In this document: positions 1 through 13,346 of the stretch, piece by piece
Numbering within the stretch: the stretch's first letter is position 1
How the letters are laid out: each line of letters opens with the position of its first letter
From: Paulinella micropora
Lineage: Eukaryota; Cercozoa; Imbricatea; Euglyphida
Direction: 5' to 3'
Length of the DNA stretch: 29,709 nt
Assembly: GCA_009731375.1 (NCBI GenBank)
Contig: BJOX01000027.1
Span: forward strand, 937,144 to 966,852
The notes under the pieces: model-generated
Databases searched by the model: none
What the model was told of the DNA's origin: nothing
The model's input: only the letters and a program-made list of their open reading frames with translations
Position numbers and translations under genes: made by a program

Positions 1-12
1 GTGGGGAATGGG

Positions 13-70
13 TCAGAGCGAGGGACTGACTGGTGAGTCATGGTCCAGCTCCTCCTTGGCAGCGGCGTAC
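13..70 (-). CDS. Terminal exon: end of BRCT2 and C-terminal tail, stop TGA
   Basis: The acceptor is TATTAG at 72-71. The first G completes an Arg codon begun in the previous exon (CG|G). The frame then reads YAAAKEELDHDSPVSPSL and stops at TGA, 13-15. The Tyr follows DCSR, matching the short helix and aromatic that close the second BRCT of BRCA1. The tail is short, acidic and Ser/Pro-rich. Phase agrees exactly with the upstream exon, the main reason for trusting this as the gene's 3' coding end. No polyadenylation signal can be checked because the window ends. Confidence 0.8.
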
Positions 71-163
71 CTAATACACGCATATAGGGATAAATACATA
101 GATAGTAGAAGATAGATTGCTAGACAGATGACTGGCGGGATGGATGGGTGGGTGAGGGCAGAC

Positions 164-208
164 CGAGAGCAGTCCTGCACCTGGAAGTGGCTGATGGAGT
201 CAAATAGC
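164..208 (-). CDS. Exon: BRCT2 alpha-3 region (WLFDSISHFQVQDCS)
   Basis: A 45-nt exon with acceptor GTGCAG and donor GTCTGC. Its leading G completes TGG, restoring the invariant BRCT tryptophan; the frame then reads LFDSISHFQVQDCS. The pattern W-L-F-D-S-I-x-x-F-Q-x-Q matches the last helix of the BRCA1 C-terminal BRCT (W-V-L-D-S-V, then Q-x-Q). Both boundaries are split-codon (phase 2) and agree with both neighbours. The exon sits in non-repetitive DNA between GATA/CAAC-like repeats. Confidence 0.82.
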
Positions 209-395
209 CTGCACGTACACATGGGAGGTATTCATTCATGCACGCATCTATGTATGCATGCAATAACCAACCAACCAACCAACCGACCAACCAACCAACC
301 GACCAACCGACCAATCGACCAGCCAAACCAAGAAATCAAGCAAACCAAGCGAGCCAACCAAGCAAGCCAAGCCGCCGGCAGCACGAGGAGGCGAC

Positions 396-535
396 CACAA
401 GTGGTCCACGAGTTGGGGCTCCGGCTGCTGCTCGAACGGCTCGCTCGGTGCATCTTTCTCTCTTTCTTGCAGGGCAGCCAGCGACGTGCCCGACGTCACG
501 ATACACACCTTGGCCTCGCACCAACTGCCCACCAC
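396..535 (-). CDS. Exon: BRCT2 beta-2 to beta-4 ([13 protein letters not shown] ... QLVDHL)
   Basis: A 140-nt exon, acceptor CTGCAG, donor GTCGCC. It starts in phase 0 with [13 protein letters not shown], the beta-2/beta-3 strands of a BRCT fold, carries an insertion rich in Glu, Gln and Pro (about residues 20-40), and ends QLVDHL plus TG, which becomes Trp with the next exon. Joined to the preceding exon it gives HAGAQ-VVGSW, where the small residues before the VV strand are a BRCT hallmark. The donor GTCGCC is weak by consensus but is the only position that restores both the Trp and the downstream frame. Confidence 0.8.
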
Positions 536-1127
<592 letters not shown>

Positions 1128-1168
1128 CTGTCCAACGGCGTGTGTGACTAGCTGCTACAGCGCAGAGC

Positions 1169-1172
<4 letters not shown>
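1128..1172 (-). pseudogene. 3' fragment copy of the BRCT2 beta-1/alpha-1 exon
   Basis: Minus strand reads PCSAL, stop, QLVTHA, then a CAG|GCAACT boundary, clearly a decayed copy of the 3' half of the exon at 1250-1328, including the GC-type donor. It lies downstream of the intact exon in transcription order and is bounded by (AG)n on one side. The in-frame TAG shows it is not usable as coding exon. Confidence 0.7.
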
Positions 1173-1236
<64 letters not shown>

Positions 1237-1249
1237 TTAGTTGTTTTGC

Positions 1250-1328
1250 CTGTGCTCCGGCGTGAGTCACTAGCTGCTGCAGCGCGGAGCAGGGCGGGTC
1301 CGCGTACTTACCGTCCACATAGATCTTC
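1250..1328 (-). CDS. Exon: BRCT2 beta-1/alpha-1 (KIYVDGKYADPP ... LVTHAGAQ)
   Basis: A 79-nt exon: one G completing a Lys codon, then 26 codons starting KIYVDGKYADPPCSALQQ and ending LVTHAGAQ. This is the second-BRCT start typical of BRCA1/BARD1/PTIP proteins (aromatic strand, G, proline-rich turn, helix, then a small-residue motif). The acceptor is ATGAG|G. The donor is CAG|GCAAAA, a GC donor chosen because it joins HAGAQ to VVGSW in phase and on domain; the reading frame also stays open into repeat, so the domain logic decides. An alternative upstream AG at 1336-1335 would break phase. Confidence 0.8.
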
Positions 1329-1369
1329 CTCATACTACACATACACGACATACATATCCACATACATCA

Positions 1370-1405
1370 GGGCGGGTCTGCATACTTACCGTCCACATAG
1401 ATCTT
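1370..1405 (-). pseudogene. 5' fragment copy of the BRCT2 beta-1 exon
   Basis: Minus strand reads KIYVDGKYADPP and then TGA. It differs from the intact exon at two third-codon positions (TAC/TAT, GCG/GCA), both synonymous. It contains a textbook donor-like string, GACG|GTAAGT. It lies just upstream of the intact exon in transcription order and lacks an AG at its start. Confidence 0.72.
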
Positions 1406-1548
1406 CCACATACAACGCATACACAACATACATATCACATACATAGCGCGTGGGTCATGTTGCACTTACACATACACAACATACATACCATCAATACGCA
1501 CATACGTTTGTCATGTTGACTCCTATCTACCTATCTACCTATCTATCG

Positions 1549-1612
<64 letters not shown>

Positions 1613-1719
1613 CCTGCCAGGCCGAGCATGGTGAGGGACATGGACTAACGTATATTACATTACGTACATACATACATACATACATACATACATACACATG
1701 AACGCACTCACACACGTAC

Positions 1720-1781
1720 TTTTCTGCAGCTGCGGTTTCGAAGAGCTTGCCGCGGCCCTCCTCGCGGGCCACTCGAGCCAG
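1720..1781 (-). CDS. Exon: inter-BRCT linker helix (LARVAREEGRGKLFETAAAE)
   Basis: A 62-nt exon, acceptor GCCAG, donor GTACGT, phase 0 to phase 2. It encodes LARVAREEGRGKLFETAAAE plus AA. The A-R-x-x-x-G-x-G-x-L-F pattern is what precedes the second BRCT in PTIP, MDC1 and BRCA1-like proteins (a helix, then K-L-F-x-G leading to the aromatic beta-1). Joined to the next exon it gives AEK-KIYVDG. Two truncated copies of its start lie at 1979-2017 and 2107-2139. Confidence 0.8.
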
Positions 1782-1978
1782 CTGGCAGACATGCAAATAC
1801 ATGACCTTATATCATATTACCTTGCACGGCGTTGCATGAGATTAATATGACATGATATGAGATTCAGGCCTACGTATGTATGTATGTATGCATGCATGTA
1901 TGTATGTATGTATGTATGTGTATGTATGTATGTATGTATGCATGTATGTGTGTATGTATATACATATGTATGATCGCT

Positions 1979-2139
1979 GTCAAGGTAATGTACAAAGGCA
2001 TCGGCCACACGGGCCAGCTGCAGGCATACATACACAATGCACCACGCTACATTACAATACGTTATACTACATGACATTACATGATGACATTATAGATGAC
2101 ACACAGGCTGCGGCCCTCCTCGCGGGCCACACGGGCCAG
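1979..2139 (-). pseudogene. Two 5' fragment copies of the linker-helix exon
   Basis: At 2107-2139 the minus strand reads TAG|LARVAREEGRS. At 1979-2017 it reads CAG|LARVADAFVHYLD. Both keep the acceptor and the first 5 to 11 codons, with third-position changes (GCT/GCC, CGA/CGT), then diverge. Between and around them lie (ATGT)n and unrelated sequence. They precede the intact exon in transcription order. Confidence 0.7.
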
Positions 2140-2356
2140 CTACAGGCATACATACACACTTGAATTCATACATACATACACACTTGAATGCATACATGCA
2201 TGCATGCATACATACATACATACATACATATATACATACATACATACATACATACATACATACATACATACATACATGCATAGATACATACATACATACA
2301 AACATACATACATACATACCATACGTACATACATACATACATAGATACGTACAGAC

Positions 2357-2407
2357 CTTCAGGGCCGGATTCTGTTCGTCCTCCAATGCAAACGACTCTT
2401 CAGGCAC
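2357..2407 (-). CDS. Exon: post-BRCT1 linker (VPEESFALEDEQNPALK)
   Basis: A 51-nt exon, phase 0 to phase 0, acceptor TGAAG, donor GTCTGT. It encodes VPEESFALEDEQNPALK, directly after the BRCT1 tryptophan (DDW|VPEE), in the place where tandem-BRCT proteins have an acidic V-x-E-x-x-F-x-L segment. It is the last of four tandem copies and the only one with the extra NPALK and a good downstream donor. Confidence 0.8.
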
Positions 2408-2440
2408 CTTCACCACACATACATACACACATAACATAAC

Positions 2441-2638
2441 ATGGTTCTGTTCCTCCTCCAATGCAAACGACTCTTCAGGTACCTTCACCACACATACATA
2501 CACACATAACATAACATGGTTCTGTTCCTCCTCCAATGCAAACGACTCTTCAGGTACCTAACCGTTCACCACACATACATACACACATAATATAACATAG
2601 TTCTGTTCCTGCTCCAATGCAAACGACTCTTCAAGGAC
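2441..2638 (-). repeat. Three tandem 42-nt copies of the linker exon start
   Basis: Copies at 2441-2482, 2516-2557 and 2597-2638 read VPEESFALEEEQNH (twice) and VLEESFALEQEQNY. Two have an AG acceptor (GGTTAG, GGTCAG); the third has TGAAG. Each is followed by ATGTTAT repeat. The unit with flanks repeats every 75-80 bp. Length is a multiple of three and phase is 0-0, so inclusion would not break the frame. A more distant relative reading VPEGPFALAEFF lies at about 3115-3157. Confidence 0.72.
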
Positions 2639-2659
2639 CTGACCGTTCACCACACATAC

Positions 2660-4062
<1,403 letters not shown>

Positions 4063-4082
4063 ACATGTATTGTTATATCTAC

Positions 4083-4160
4083 CCAGTCGTCGGCCTCGAA
4101 TGAGCATGCTAGCCAGTCGGCCGACACCACCCACAGGCCAAGGGCCATAGCATCCACCAC
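4083..4160 (-). CDS. Exon: BRCT1 alpha-2 to alpha-3 ([20 protein letters not shown])
   Basis: A 78-nt exon, phase 0 to 0, acceptor CTCTTAG, donor GTAGAT. It encodes [20 protein letters not shown] and then FEADDW. This is the second half of a BRCT domain: helix, short turn, W-V-V-S strand, then the D/E-W-L helix with the conserved Trp. BRCA1 has the same K-W-V-V-S then W arrangement. The pyrimidine-rich intron end is (TATC)n plus CTCTTAG. Confidence 0.87.
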
Positions 4161-4191
4161 CTAAGAGATAGATAGATAGATAGATATGTTT

Positions 4192-4230
4192 GGAGACCAC
4201 CCACAGACCTAGTGCCATAGCGTCCACCAC
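4192..4230 (-). pseudogene. 5' fragment copy of the BRCT1 alpha-2 exon
   Basis: Minus strand reads [19 protein letters not shown], then repeat-like sequence. Against the intact exon it has six base differences in 13 codons, all synonymous (GAT/GAC, GCC/GCA, CTT/CTA, GGC/GGT, GTG/GTC, TCG/TCC). It lies just upstream of the intact exon in transcription order. Confidence 0.8.
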
Positions 4231-4311
4231 CTATGGATAGATGAAAAGATAGATATCTTTGGTCTATGAGCTTTGCATATCCGATCACGCAGGCAACAAT
4301 AGCTAGCTAGC

Positions 4312-4375
<64 letters not shown>

Positions 4376-4402
4376 CAGATAGATAGAGAGATAGTTCTTT
4401 AC

Positions 4403-4459
4403 CTTGAGTGTTCGTATGAACTTGTCCATCACCAAGTGCGTGCAAGTCGCGTCCTTCTT
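4403..4459 (-). CDS. Exon: BRCT1 beta-3/alpha-2 ([19 protein letters not shown])
   Basis: A 57-nt exon, phase 0 to 0, acceptor TATAG, donor AAG|GTAAAG. It encodes [19 protein letters not shown]. The T-H-L-V strand is a standard BRCT signature, and R-T-L-K matches BRCA1, where the Lys (1702) helps hold the phosphate of the bound phosphoserine. That function is inferred from the family. The exon lies between two GATA tracts. Confidence 0.87.
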
Positions 4460-4461
4460 CT

Positions 4462-5363
<902 letters not shown>

Positions 5364-5392
5364 ATTGTATAGTGTGTACATATCTAGCTGAC

Positions 5393-5477
5393 CACGACTT
5401 TGGCGCGTTTCAGGTGCGTGCAGACGCGTTGAGCCAACTGCTTGGTGTGCGAGCTACAGTTGCTTAGTTTGATGCGA
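5393..5477 (-). CDS. Exon: BRCT1 beta-1/alpha-1/beta-2 (RIKLSNCSSHTKQLAQRVC)
   Basis: An 85-nt exon: one T finishing an Ile codon, then 28 codons from RIKLSNCSSHTKQLAQRVC to LKRAKVV. It is the start of BRCT1: beta-1 ending in Ser (position of the BRCA1 phosphate-binding Ser1655), helix, then the K-V-V strand. The usual Gly after that Ser is Asn here. The acceptor is TGCAG. The donor is GTG|GTCAGC, or three bases earlier; both give phase 0. A TAG at 5384-5386 follows if unspliced, but the next exons complete the domain. Confidence 0.82.
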
Positions 5478-5533
5478 CTGCATACATGACAAGACAGAAT
5501 TTAACATACGTGACATACTTGATATTCACATGC

Positions 5534-5562
5534 CAAAAGCTTTGTGTCCGCGCTGCCGTTGC

Positions 5563-5651
<89 letters not shown>

Positions 5652-6058
5652 CTTGATGCGTCTGCCGACATAACATCACAACAGACATAATATACATAAC
5701 ATACATACATATACCAACAGCTTGGTATCCACGCTACACCTGCTCAGCTTGATGCGACTAGGTACATTACATGACATACATGCCATACATAACATACATA
5801 ACATACATATACCAACAGCTTGGTATCCGCGCTACACCTGCTCAGCTTGATGCGACTAGATACATTTCATACATGACATACATGCCATACATAAGATACA
5901 TAACATACATATACCAACAGCTTGGTATCCGCGCTACACCTGCTCAGCTTGATGCGACTAGATACATTTCATACATGACATACATGCCATACATAAGACA
6001 TAACATAGATATACCAACAGCTTGGTGTCCGCGCTACAGTTGCTCAACTCGATGCGAA
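5534..6058 (-). repeat. Tandem 5' fragment copies of the BRCT1 beta-1 exon
   Basis: Copies at 5715-5757, 5813-5855 and 5915-5957 are 43 nt with acceptor CTAG and donor GTATAT, reading RIKLSRCSADTKLL (Val for Ala in the first). Copy 6015-6058 reads RIELSNCSADTKLL without a clear acceptor. Copy 5534-5565 reads SNGSADTKLL followed by GCATGT. A stub RIKL is at 5650-5661. Spacing is about 100 bp. All lie upstream of the intact exon. Each 43-nt copy runs phase 2 to phase 0, like the intact exon, so only one of them could be used per transcript. Confidence 0.75.
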
Positions 6059-6111
6059 TACAGACATAACATACATGCGTAACATACAAGACATGATATA
6101 CATGACATAAC

Positions 6112-6614
6112 ATATACAACACAACACAACACAACACAACAGAACACAACACAACACAACACAACATAACACAACACAGCATAACACAACATAGCACAGC
6201 ACAACACAACACAACACAGCATAACACACATAACATAGCACAGCATAGCACAGAACAACATAACACAACACATTACATTACATTACATTACATTACATTA
6301 CATTACATTACATGGATACATACATAGATACATATATAGATACATACATAGATACATACATAGATACATACATAGATACTTATATAATACATACATACAT
6401 ACATACATACATACATACATACGTACGTACGTACGTACGTTACTTAGTTACGTACGTTACGTACGTACGTACGTACGTACATACATACATACATACATAC
6501 ATACATACATACATACATACATACATACATACATACTACATACATACTGACATTACATTACATTACATTACATTACATTACATTACATACGTACATACAT
6601 ACATATATACATAC
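6112..6614. repeat. ACACA/ACATA pentamers, ATTAC, GATACATA, ACGT and ACAT tracts
   Basis: Pentamers built on ACACA and ACATA run 6112-6270, (ACATT)n 6271-6314, (ACATAGAT)n 6315-6385, then (ACAT)n with an (ACGT)n core at 6421-6478. No gene is visible. Confidence 0.88.
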
Positions 6615-6715
6615 ATGTTTTGCGGTCTTGTTGGTTGTGGCTTGTGTCTCTCTGTTTGCTGTGTGGCCGGCCCTCTTGATTTGCCGCCCGCCACGTCCCG
6701 CGCAGGCCGAGCTTG
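6615..6715 (-). CDS. Exon: basic/glutamine-rich segment before BRCT1 ([15 protein letters not shown] ...)
   Basis: A 101-nt exon, phase 0 to 2, acceptor ATCCAG, donor AT|GTATGT. It starts [20 protein letters not shown] and ends [10 protein letters not shown] plus AT, which with the next exon's T makes Ile just before RIKLS. It looks like a disordered linker leading into BRCT1. It is the only complete copy of a family with eleven truncated upstream members (6.9-8.74 kb). Confidence 0.75.
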
Positions 6716-6719
6716 CTGG

Positions 6720-9064
<2,345 letters not shown>

Positions 9065-9068
9065 TTAC

Positions 9069-9107
9069 CGCTCGTTTCTTCTGGCTCGACTGGCCCTTGA
9101 TTGGGGA
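9069..9107 (-). CDS. Exon: [13 protein letters not shown], lysine-rich linker
   Basis: A 39-nt exon, phase 0 to 0, acceptor GCCAAG, donor GTAACT. It encodes [13 protein letters not shown]. Small, basic and probably disordered. Its phase fits the exons on both sides (9571-9711 and 6615-6715). It sits between a long GATA tract and an ACAT tract. Confidence 0.65.
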
Positions 9108-9115
9108 CTTGGCCA

Positions 9116-9210
9116 ATGCATACATACACACACACATACATACATACATACATACATACATGCATACATACATACATACATACATTACATACATACATTA
9201 CATACATACA

Positions 9211-9241
<31 letters not shown>

Positions 9242-9419
9242 CATACATTACATACATACATTATATACATACATACATACATACATACATACATACATAC
9301 ATGCATACATACATACATACATACCCAAGCTACCTCTTTGTGTACTGTTGCTGCTCGTTGTGTGCTTCTGCTTCGCGCTTGGTGCGTAGATACATACATA
9401 CATACATACATACATTACA

Positions 9420-9450
<31 letters not shown>

Positions 9451-9570
9451 CATACATACATACACATACATACATACATACATACACATACATACATACA
9501 TACATACATACATACATAGCGTGGATACATACATAAGTTATAAACATACATACATAGACAATAAACATAC
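9116..9570. repeat. ACAT tracts with a degenerate copy of the K/E/Q-rich exon
   Basis: (ACAT)n with ACATT breaks fills 9119-9323 and 9389-9550. At 9334-9377 the minus strand reads KREAEAHNEQQQYTKE then GTAGCT, resembling the neighbouring exon 9571-9711 (EEEAHKDKQQ). Its length (44 nt from the best AG) does not fit the phase of the flanking exons, so I treat it as a fragment copy lying downstream. Confidence 0.75.
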
Positions 9571-9711
9571 CTCCACTTGTTTGGATTGCTGCTGCTGCTT
9601 ATCCTTGTGTGCTTCCTCTTGCTGCTTATCCTTGTGTGCTTCCTCTTCTTTTTCCTCTTCTTCTTTTTCTTCTTCTTTTTCTTCTTCTTCTCGCTTGGAG
9701 CGCTTCTTCTT
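9571..9711 (-). CDS. Exon: lysine/glutamate/glutamine-rich coil
   Basis: A 141-nt exon, phase 0 to 0, acceptor TGTAG, donor GTGGAG|GTATGT. It encodes 47 residues starting KKKRSKREEEEKEEEK, with two copies of EEAHKDKQQ and an end QQSKQVE. The composition suggests a charged single helix or coiled coil, possibly with a nuclear localisation signal at KKKRSKR. The (CTT)n-like plus strand is the coding strand's GAA run. Confidence 0.8.
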
Positions 9712-9777
9712 CTACATACATACATACATACATATATACATATATACATACATAACATACATACATACATACATACA

Positions 9778-9804
<27 letters not shown>

Positions 9805-9808
<4 letters not shown>

Positions 9809-9837
9809 TTGCCTGCTGCGCCGTGCTCACGATCCTC
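9805..9837 (-). CDS. Exon: EDREHGAAGKY
   Basis: A 33-nt exon, phase 0 to 0, acceptor TGTAG, donor TAT|GTATGT. It encodes EDREHGAAGKY. A GC donor eight bases earlier (CAG|GCAAAT) is possible but would break phase with the next exon. It lies between ACAT tracts. Confidence 0.6.
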
Positions 9838-9897
9838 CTACATACATACATACATACATACATACATACATACATACATACATAGAAAGGTTCACAC

Positions 9898-9952
9898 AGG
9901 CAAGCTATTGAAGGCCTGGTGGGACAAGCCGGCAGCCGTCTCACCCCCCCCC
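9898..9952 (-). CDS. Exon cut by a gap: ETAAGLSHQAFNSLP
   Basis: The minus strand emerges from a run of G at the gap edge and reads GETAAGLSHQAFNSLP, with a donor GTGTGA in phase 0, matching the next exon. The exon's start is in the 576-N gap at 9953-10528. The poly-C next to the gap is probably a sequencing stop rather than real coding sequence. Confidence 0.6.
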
Positions 9953-10528
9953 NNNNNNNNNNNNNNNNNNNNNNNNNNNNNNNNNNNNNNNNNNNNNNNN
10001 NNNNNNNNNNNNNNNNNNNNNNNNNNNNNNNNNNNNNNNNNNNNNNNNNNNNNNNNNNNNNNNNNNNNNNNNNNNNNNNNNNNNNNNNNNNNNNNNNNNN
10101 NNNNNNNNNNNNNNNNNNNNNNNNNNNNNNNNNNNNNNNNNNNNNNNNNNNNNNNNNNNNNNNNNNNNNNNNNNNNNNNNNNNNNNNNNNNNNNNNNNNN
10201 NNNNNNNNNNNNNNNNNNNNNNNNNNNNNNNNNNNNNNNNNNNNNNNNNNNNNNNNNNNNNNNNNNNNNNNNNNNNNNNNNNNNNNNNNNNNNNNNNNNN
10301 NNNNNNNNNNNNNNNNNNNNNNNNNNNNNNNNNNNNNNNNNNNNNNNNNNNNNNNNNNNNNNNNNNNNNNNNNNNNNNNNNNNNNNNNNNNNNNNNNNNN
10401 NNNNNNNNNNNNNNNNNNNNNNNNNNNNNNNNNNNNNNNNNNNNNNNNNNNNNNNNNNNNNNNNNNNNNNNNNNNNNNNNNNNNNNNNNNNNNNNNNNNN
10501 NNNNNNNNNNNNNNNNNNNNNNNNNNNN
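9953..10528. other. Assembly gap (576 N)
   Basis: Unknown sequence. It hides the start of the exon ending at 9898 and possibly further copies of the 52-nt exon array that begins at 10684. Other gaps are 7895-7904 and 15494-15503 (10 N each), 16059-16185 and 19962-20190. Confidence 0.99.
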
Positions 10529-10561
10529 ATACATACATACATACATACATACATACATACA

Positions 10562-10606
<45 letters not shown>

Positions 10607-10683
10607 CATACATATATACATACATACATACATACATACATACATACATACATACATACATACATACAAACATACACACATAC

Positions 10684-10735
10684 ATATTCTTGCTCGGTCT
10701 GCTGGCAGCGGCGCTTAGAGGACGACAAAGACGCA
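10684..10735 (-). CDS. Exon, last of a 14-member 52-nt family (ASLSSSKRRCQQTEQEY)
   Basis: Acceptor ATGTCAG, donor TAT|GTATGT. The leading T completes an Ala codon from the exon at 13150-13200 (GC|T); the frame then reads ASLSSSKRRCQQTEQEY and ends in phase 0. Ser/Lys/Gln-rich and probably disordered. Fourteen related units exist and only one can be used per transcript in this frame. I list this one because it is nearest the next exon; which copy is used is unknown. A second frame (RLCRPLSAAASRPSKN) is also open. Confidence 0.55.
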
Positions 10736-10840
10736 CTGACATACATACATACATACATACATACATACATACATACATACATACATACATACAGACATAC
10801 ATAAATACATACATACATAAATACATACATACACACATAC

Positions 10841-11367
10841 ATATTCTTGCTCGGTCTGCTGGCAGCACTGACATACATACATACATACATACATACATAC
10901 ATACACATACATACATACATACATACATACATACATACATAAATACATACATACATAAATACATACATACATAAATACATACATACATAAATACATACAT
11001 ACATACATACATACATATTCTTGCTCGGTCTGCTGGCAGCGGCACTTAGAGCACGACACAGACGCACTGACTTACATACAGGCATACATACATACATACA
11101 TACATACATACATACATACATACATACATACATTACATACACACATACATATTCTTGCTCGGTCTGGTGGCAGCGGCACTTAGAGGACGACACAGACGCA
11201 CTGATATACATATATACATACATACATACATACATACATACATACATACATACATACATACACATACATATTCTTGCTCGGTCTGCTGGCAGCGGCGCTT
11301 AGAGGACGACACAGACGCACTGACATACATACATACATACATACATATACATACATACATACATACA

Positions 11368-11398
<31 letters not shown>

Positions 11399-11823
11399 TC
11401 TTGCTCGGTCTGCTGGCAGCGGCGCTTAGAGGACGACACAGACGCACTGACATACATACATACATACATACATACATACATACACACATGCATATTCTTG
11501 CTCGGTCTGCTGGCAGCGGCGCTTAGAGGACGACACAGACGCACTGACATACATACAGGCATACATTCATACACACACATACATACATACATACATACAT
11601 ACATACATACATACATACATACATACACACATACATATTCTTGCTCGGTCTGCTGGCAGCGGCGCTTAGAGGACGACACAGACGCACTGACACACATACA
11701 GGCATACATACATACATACATACATACATACATACATACATACATACATACATGCATACATACACACATACATACATAGTCTGCTGGCAGCGGCACTTAG
11801 AGGACGACACAGACGCACTGACA

Positions 11824-11854
<31 letters not shown>

Positions 11855-11940
11855 TCTTGCTCGGTCTGCTGGCAGCGGCGCTTAGAGGACGACACAGACG
11901 CATTGACATACATACATACATGCATGCATACATACATACA

Positions 11941-11971
<31 letters not shown>

Positions 11972-12518
11972 TCTTGCTCGGTCTGCTGGCAGCGGCACTT
12001 AGAGGACAAAACAGACGCACTGACATACATACATACATACATACATACATACATACATACATACATGCATACATACATAACATACATACAATACATACAT
12101 ACATACATACATACATACATACATACATACATACATACATACATACATTACATACACACATACATATTCTTGCTCGGTCTGCTGGCAGCGGCATTTAGAG
12201 GACGAAAAAGACGCTGTGACATACATACAGGCATACATACATACACACATACATACATACATACATACATACATACATACATACATACATACATAGATAG
12301 ATACATACATACATACACACATACATATTCTTGCTCGTTCTGCTGGCAGCGGCGCTTAGAGGACGACACAGACGCACTGACATACACACAGGCATACATA
12401 CATACACACATAAATAATACATACATACATACATACATACATACATTACATACATACATTACATACATATTCTTGCTCGGTCTGCTGGAAGCGGCGCTTA
12501 GAGGACAAAACAGACGCA
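10841..12518 (-). repeat. Array of thirteen further 52-nt exon-like units in ACAT repeat
   Basis: Units with acceptor GTCAG and donor TAT|GTATG: 11015-11066, 11149-11200, 11268-11319, 11395-11446, 11492-11543, 11635-11686, 11968-12019, 12325-12376 and 12467-12518, all 52 nt. Variants: 10841-10867 (25-nt internal deletion), 11776-11817 (10 nt missing near the donor end), 11851-11902 (acceptor CAG mutated to CAA) and 12164-12213 (acceptor shifted). Spacers are (ACAT)n of 45-145 bp, several with an ACAGGC insert next to the acceptor. Substitutions are few and often at CpG (CGC/TGC). Confidence 0.85.
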
Positions 12519-12529
12519 CTGACATACAT

Positions 12530-12654
12530 ACATACATATATACATACATACATACATACATACATACATACATACATACTTACATACATACACACACATA
12601 CACACATACCTTCAATACACGCAGATACGTGTACATAATATATATAGTAAATAC

Positions 12655-12714
<60 letters not shown>

Positions 12715-12758
12715 TTATGATGATGATAATGATAACAATAGTAATAATAATAATCATG

Positions 12759-12850
<92 letters not shown>

Positions 12851-12885
12851 GTGATGATGATAATAATGTATATATGTGGACATAC
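12530..12885. repeat. ACAT tract and long AAT trinucleotide tract
   Basis: (ACAT)n to about 12610, then (AAT)n at 12655-12850 with GAT interruptions. No gene is visible. Confidence 0.9.
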
Positions 12886-12937
12886 GCTTGTTGCTGGTTT
12901 GTCTGGTCTGACACTGCCTCCTACCTATCTATCTATA

Positions 12938-12993
<56 letters not shown>

Positions 12994-13006
12994 CTCCTCC
13001 ACCCCG
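12886..13006 (-). pseudogene. Twin of the next exon, interrupted by a 70-bp TATC tract
   Basis: The 16 nt at 12991-13006 match the first 16 nt of the intact 51-nt exon (one A/G change) and the 35 nt at 12886-12920 match its last 35 nt exactly. Together they total 51, so the tract at 12921-12990 was inserted without loss of exon bases. On the minus strand the insert begins AGATAGAT and ends ATAGGTAG, creating a new AG before GAGGCAG. Confidence 0.85.
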
Positions 13007-13064
13007 CTAGAGAGAAGAGAGAGAGAAGAGAGGAGAGAGAAGAGAGAAGAGAGAGAGAGAGAGA

Positions 13065-13111
<47 letters not shown>

Positions 13112-13149
13112 AGAGAGAGAAGAGAGAGAGGAGAGAGAAGAGGACATAC

Positions 13150-13200
13150 GCTTGTTGCTGGTTTGTCTGGTCTGACACTGCCTCTTCCTCCTCCATCCCG
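13150..13200 (-). CDS. Exon: GMEEEEAVSDQTNQQQ
   Basis: A 51-nt exon, phase 2 to phase 2, acceptor CTCTAG, donor GC|GTATGT. It encodes GMEEEEAVSDQTNQQQ, with split codons Ser (AG|C) upstream and Ala (GC|T) downstream; both neighbours fit. It is acidic, then Gln-rich. (AG)n tracts flank it at 13010-13142 and 13204-13402. Confidence 0.75.
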
Positions 13201-13229
13201 CTAGAGAGGAGAGAGAAGAGAGGAGAGAG

Positions 13230-13290
<61 letters not shown>

Positions 13291-13291
13291 G

Positions 13292-13346
<55 letters not shown>

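Noticed and set aside
1621-1651. Exon SMSLTMLGLAG between the linker helix and BRCT2
   Set aside because: It has an AG in front but no GT or GC donor before the GATA tract, and the flanking exons join in phase without it.
5384-5386. TAG as a stop of a gene ending after the BRCT1 start exon
   Set aside because: The rest of BRCT1 follows in phase at 4403-4459 and 4083-4160, so the TAG lies in an intron.
9334-9377. Separate coding exon KREAEAHNEQQQYTKE
   Set aside because: It has a donor, but no acceptor gives a length that fits the phase of its neighbours. It looks like a copy of the exon at 9571-9711.
9101-10804. Long frames such as [29 protein letters not shown]
   Set aside because: They are translations of tetra- and hexanucleotide repeats, are open on both strands, and change frame at every interruption.
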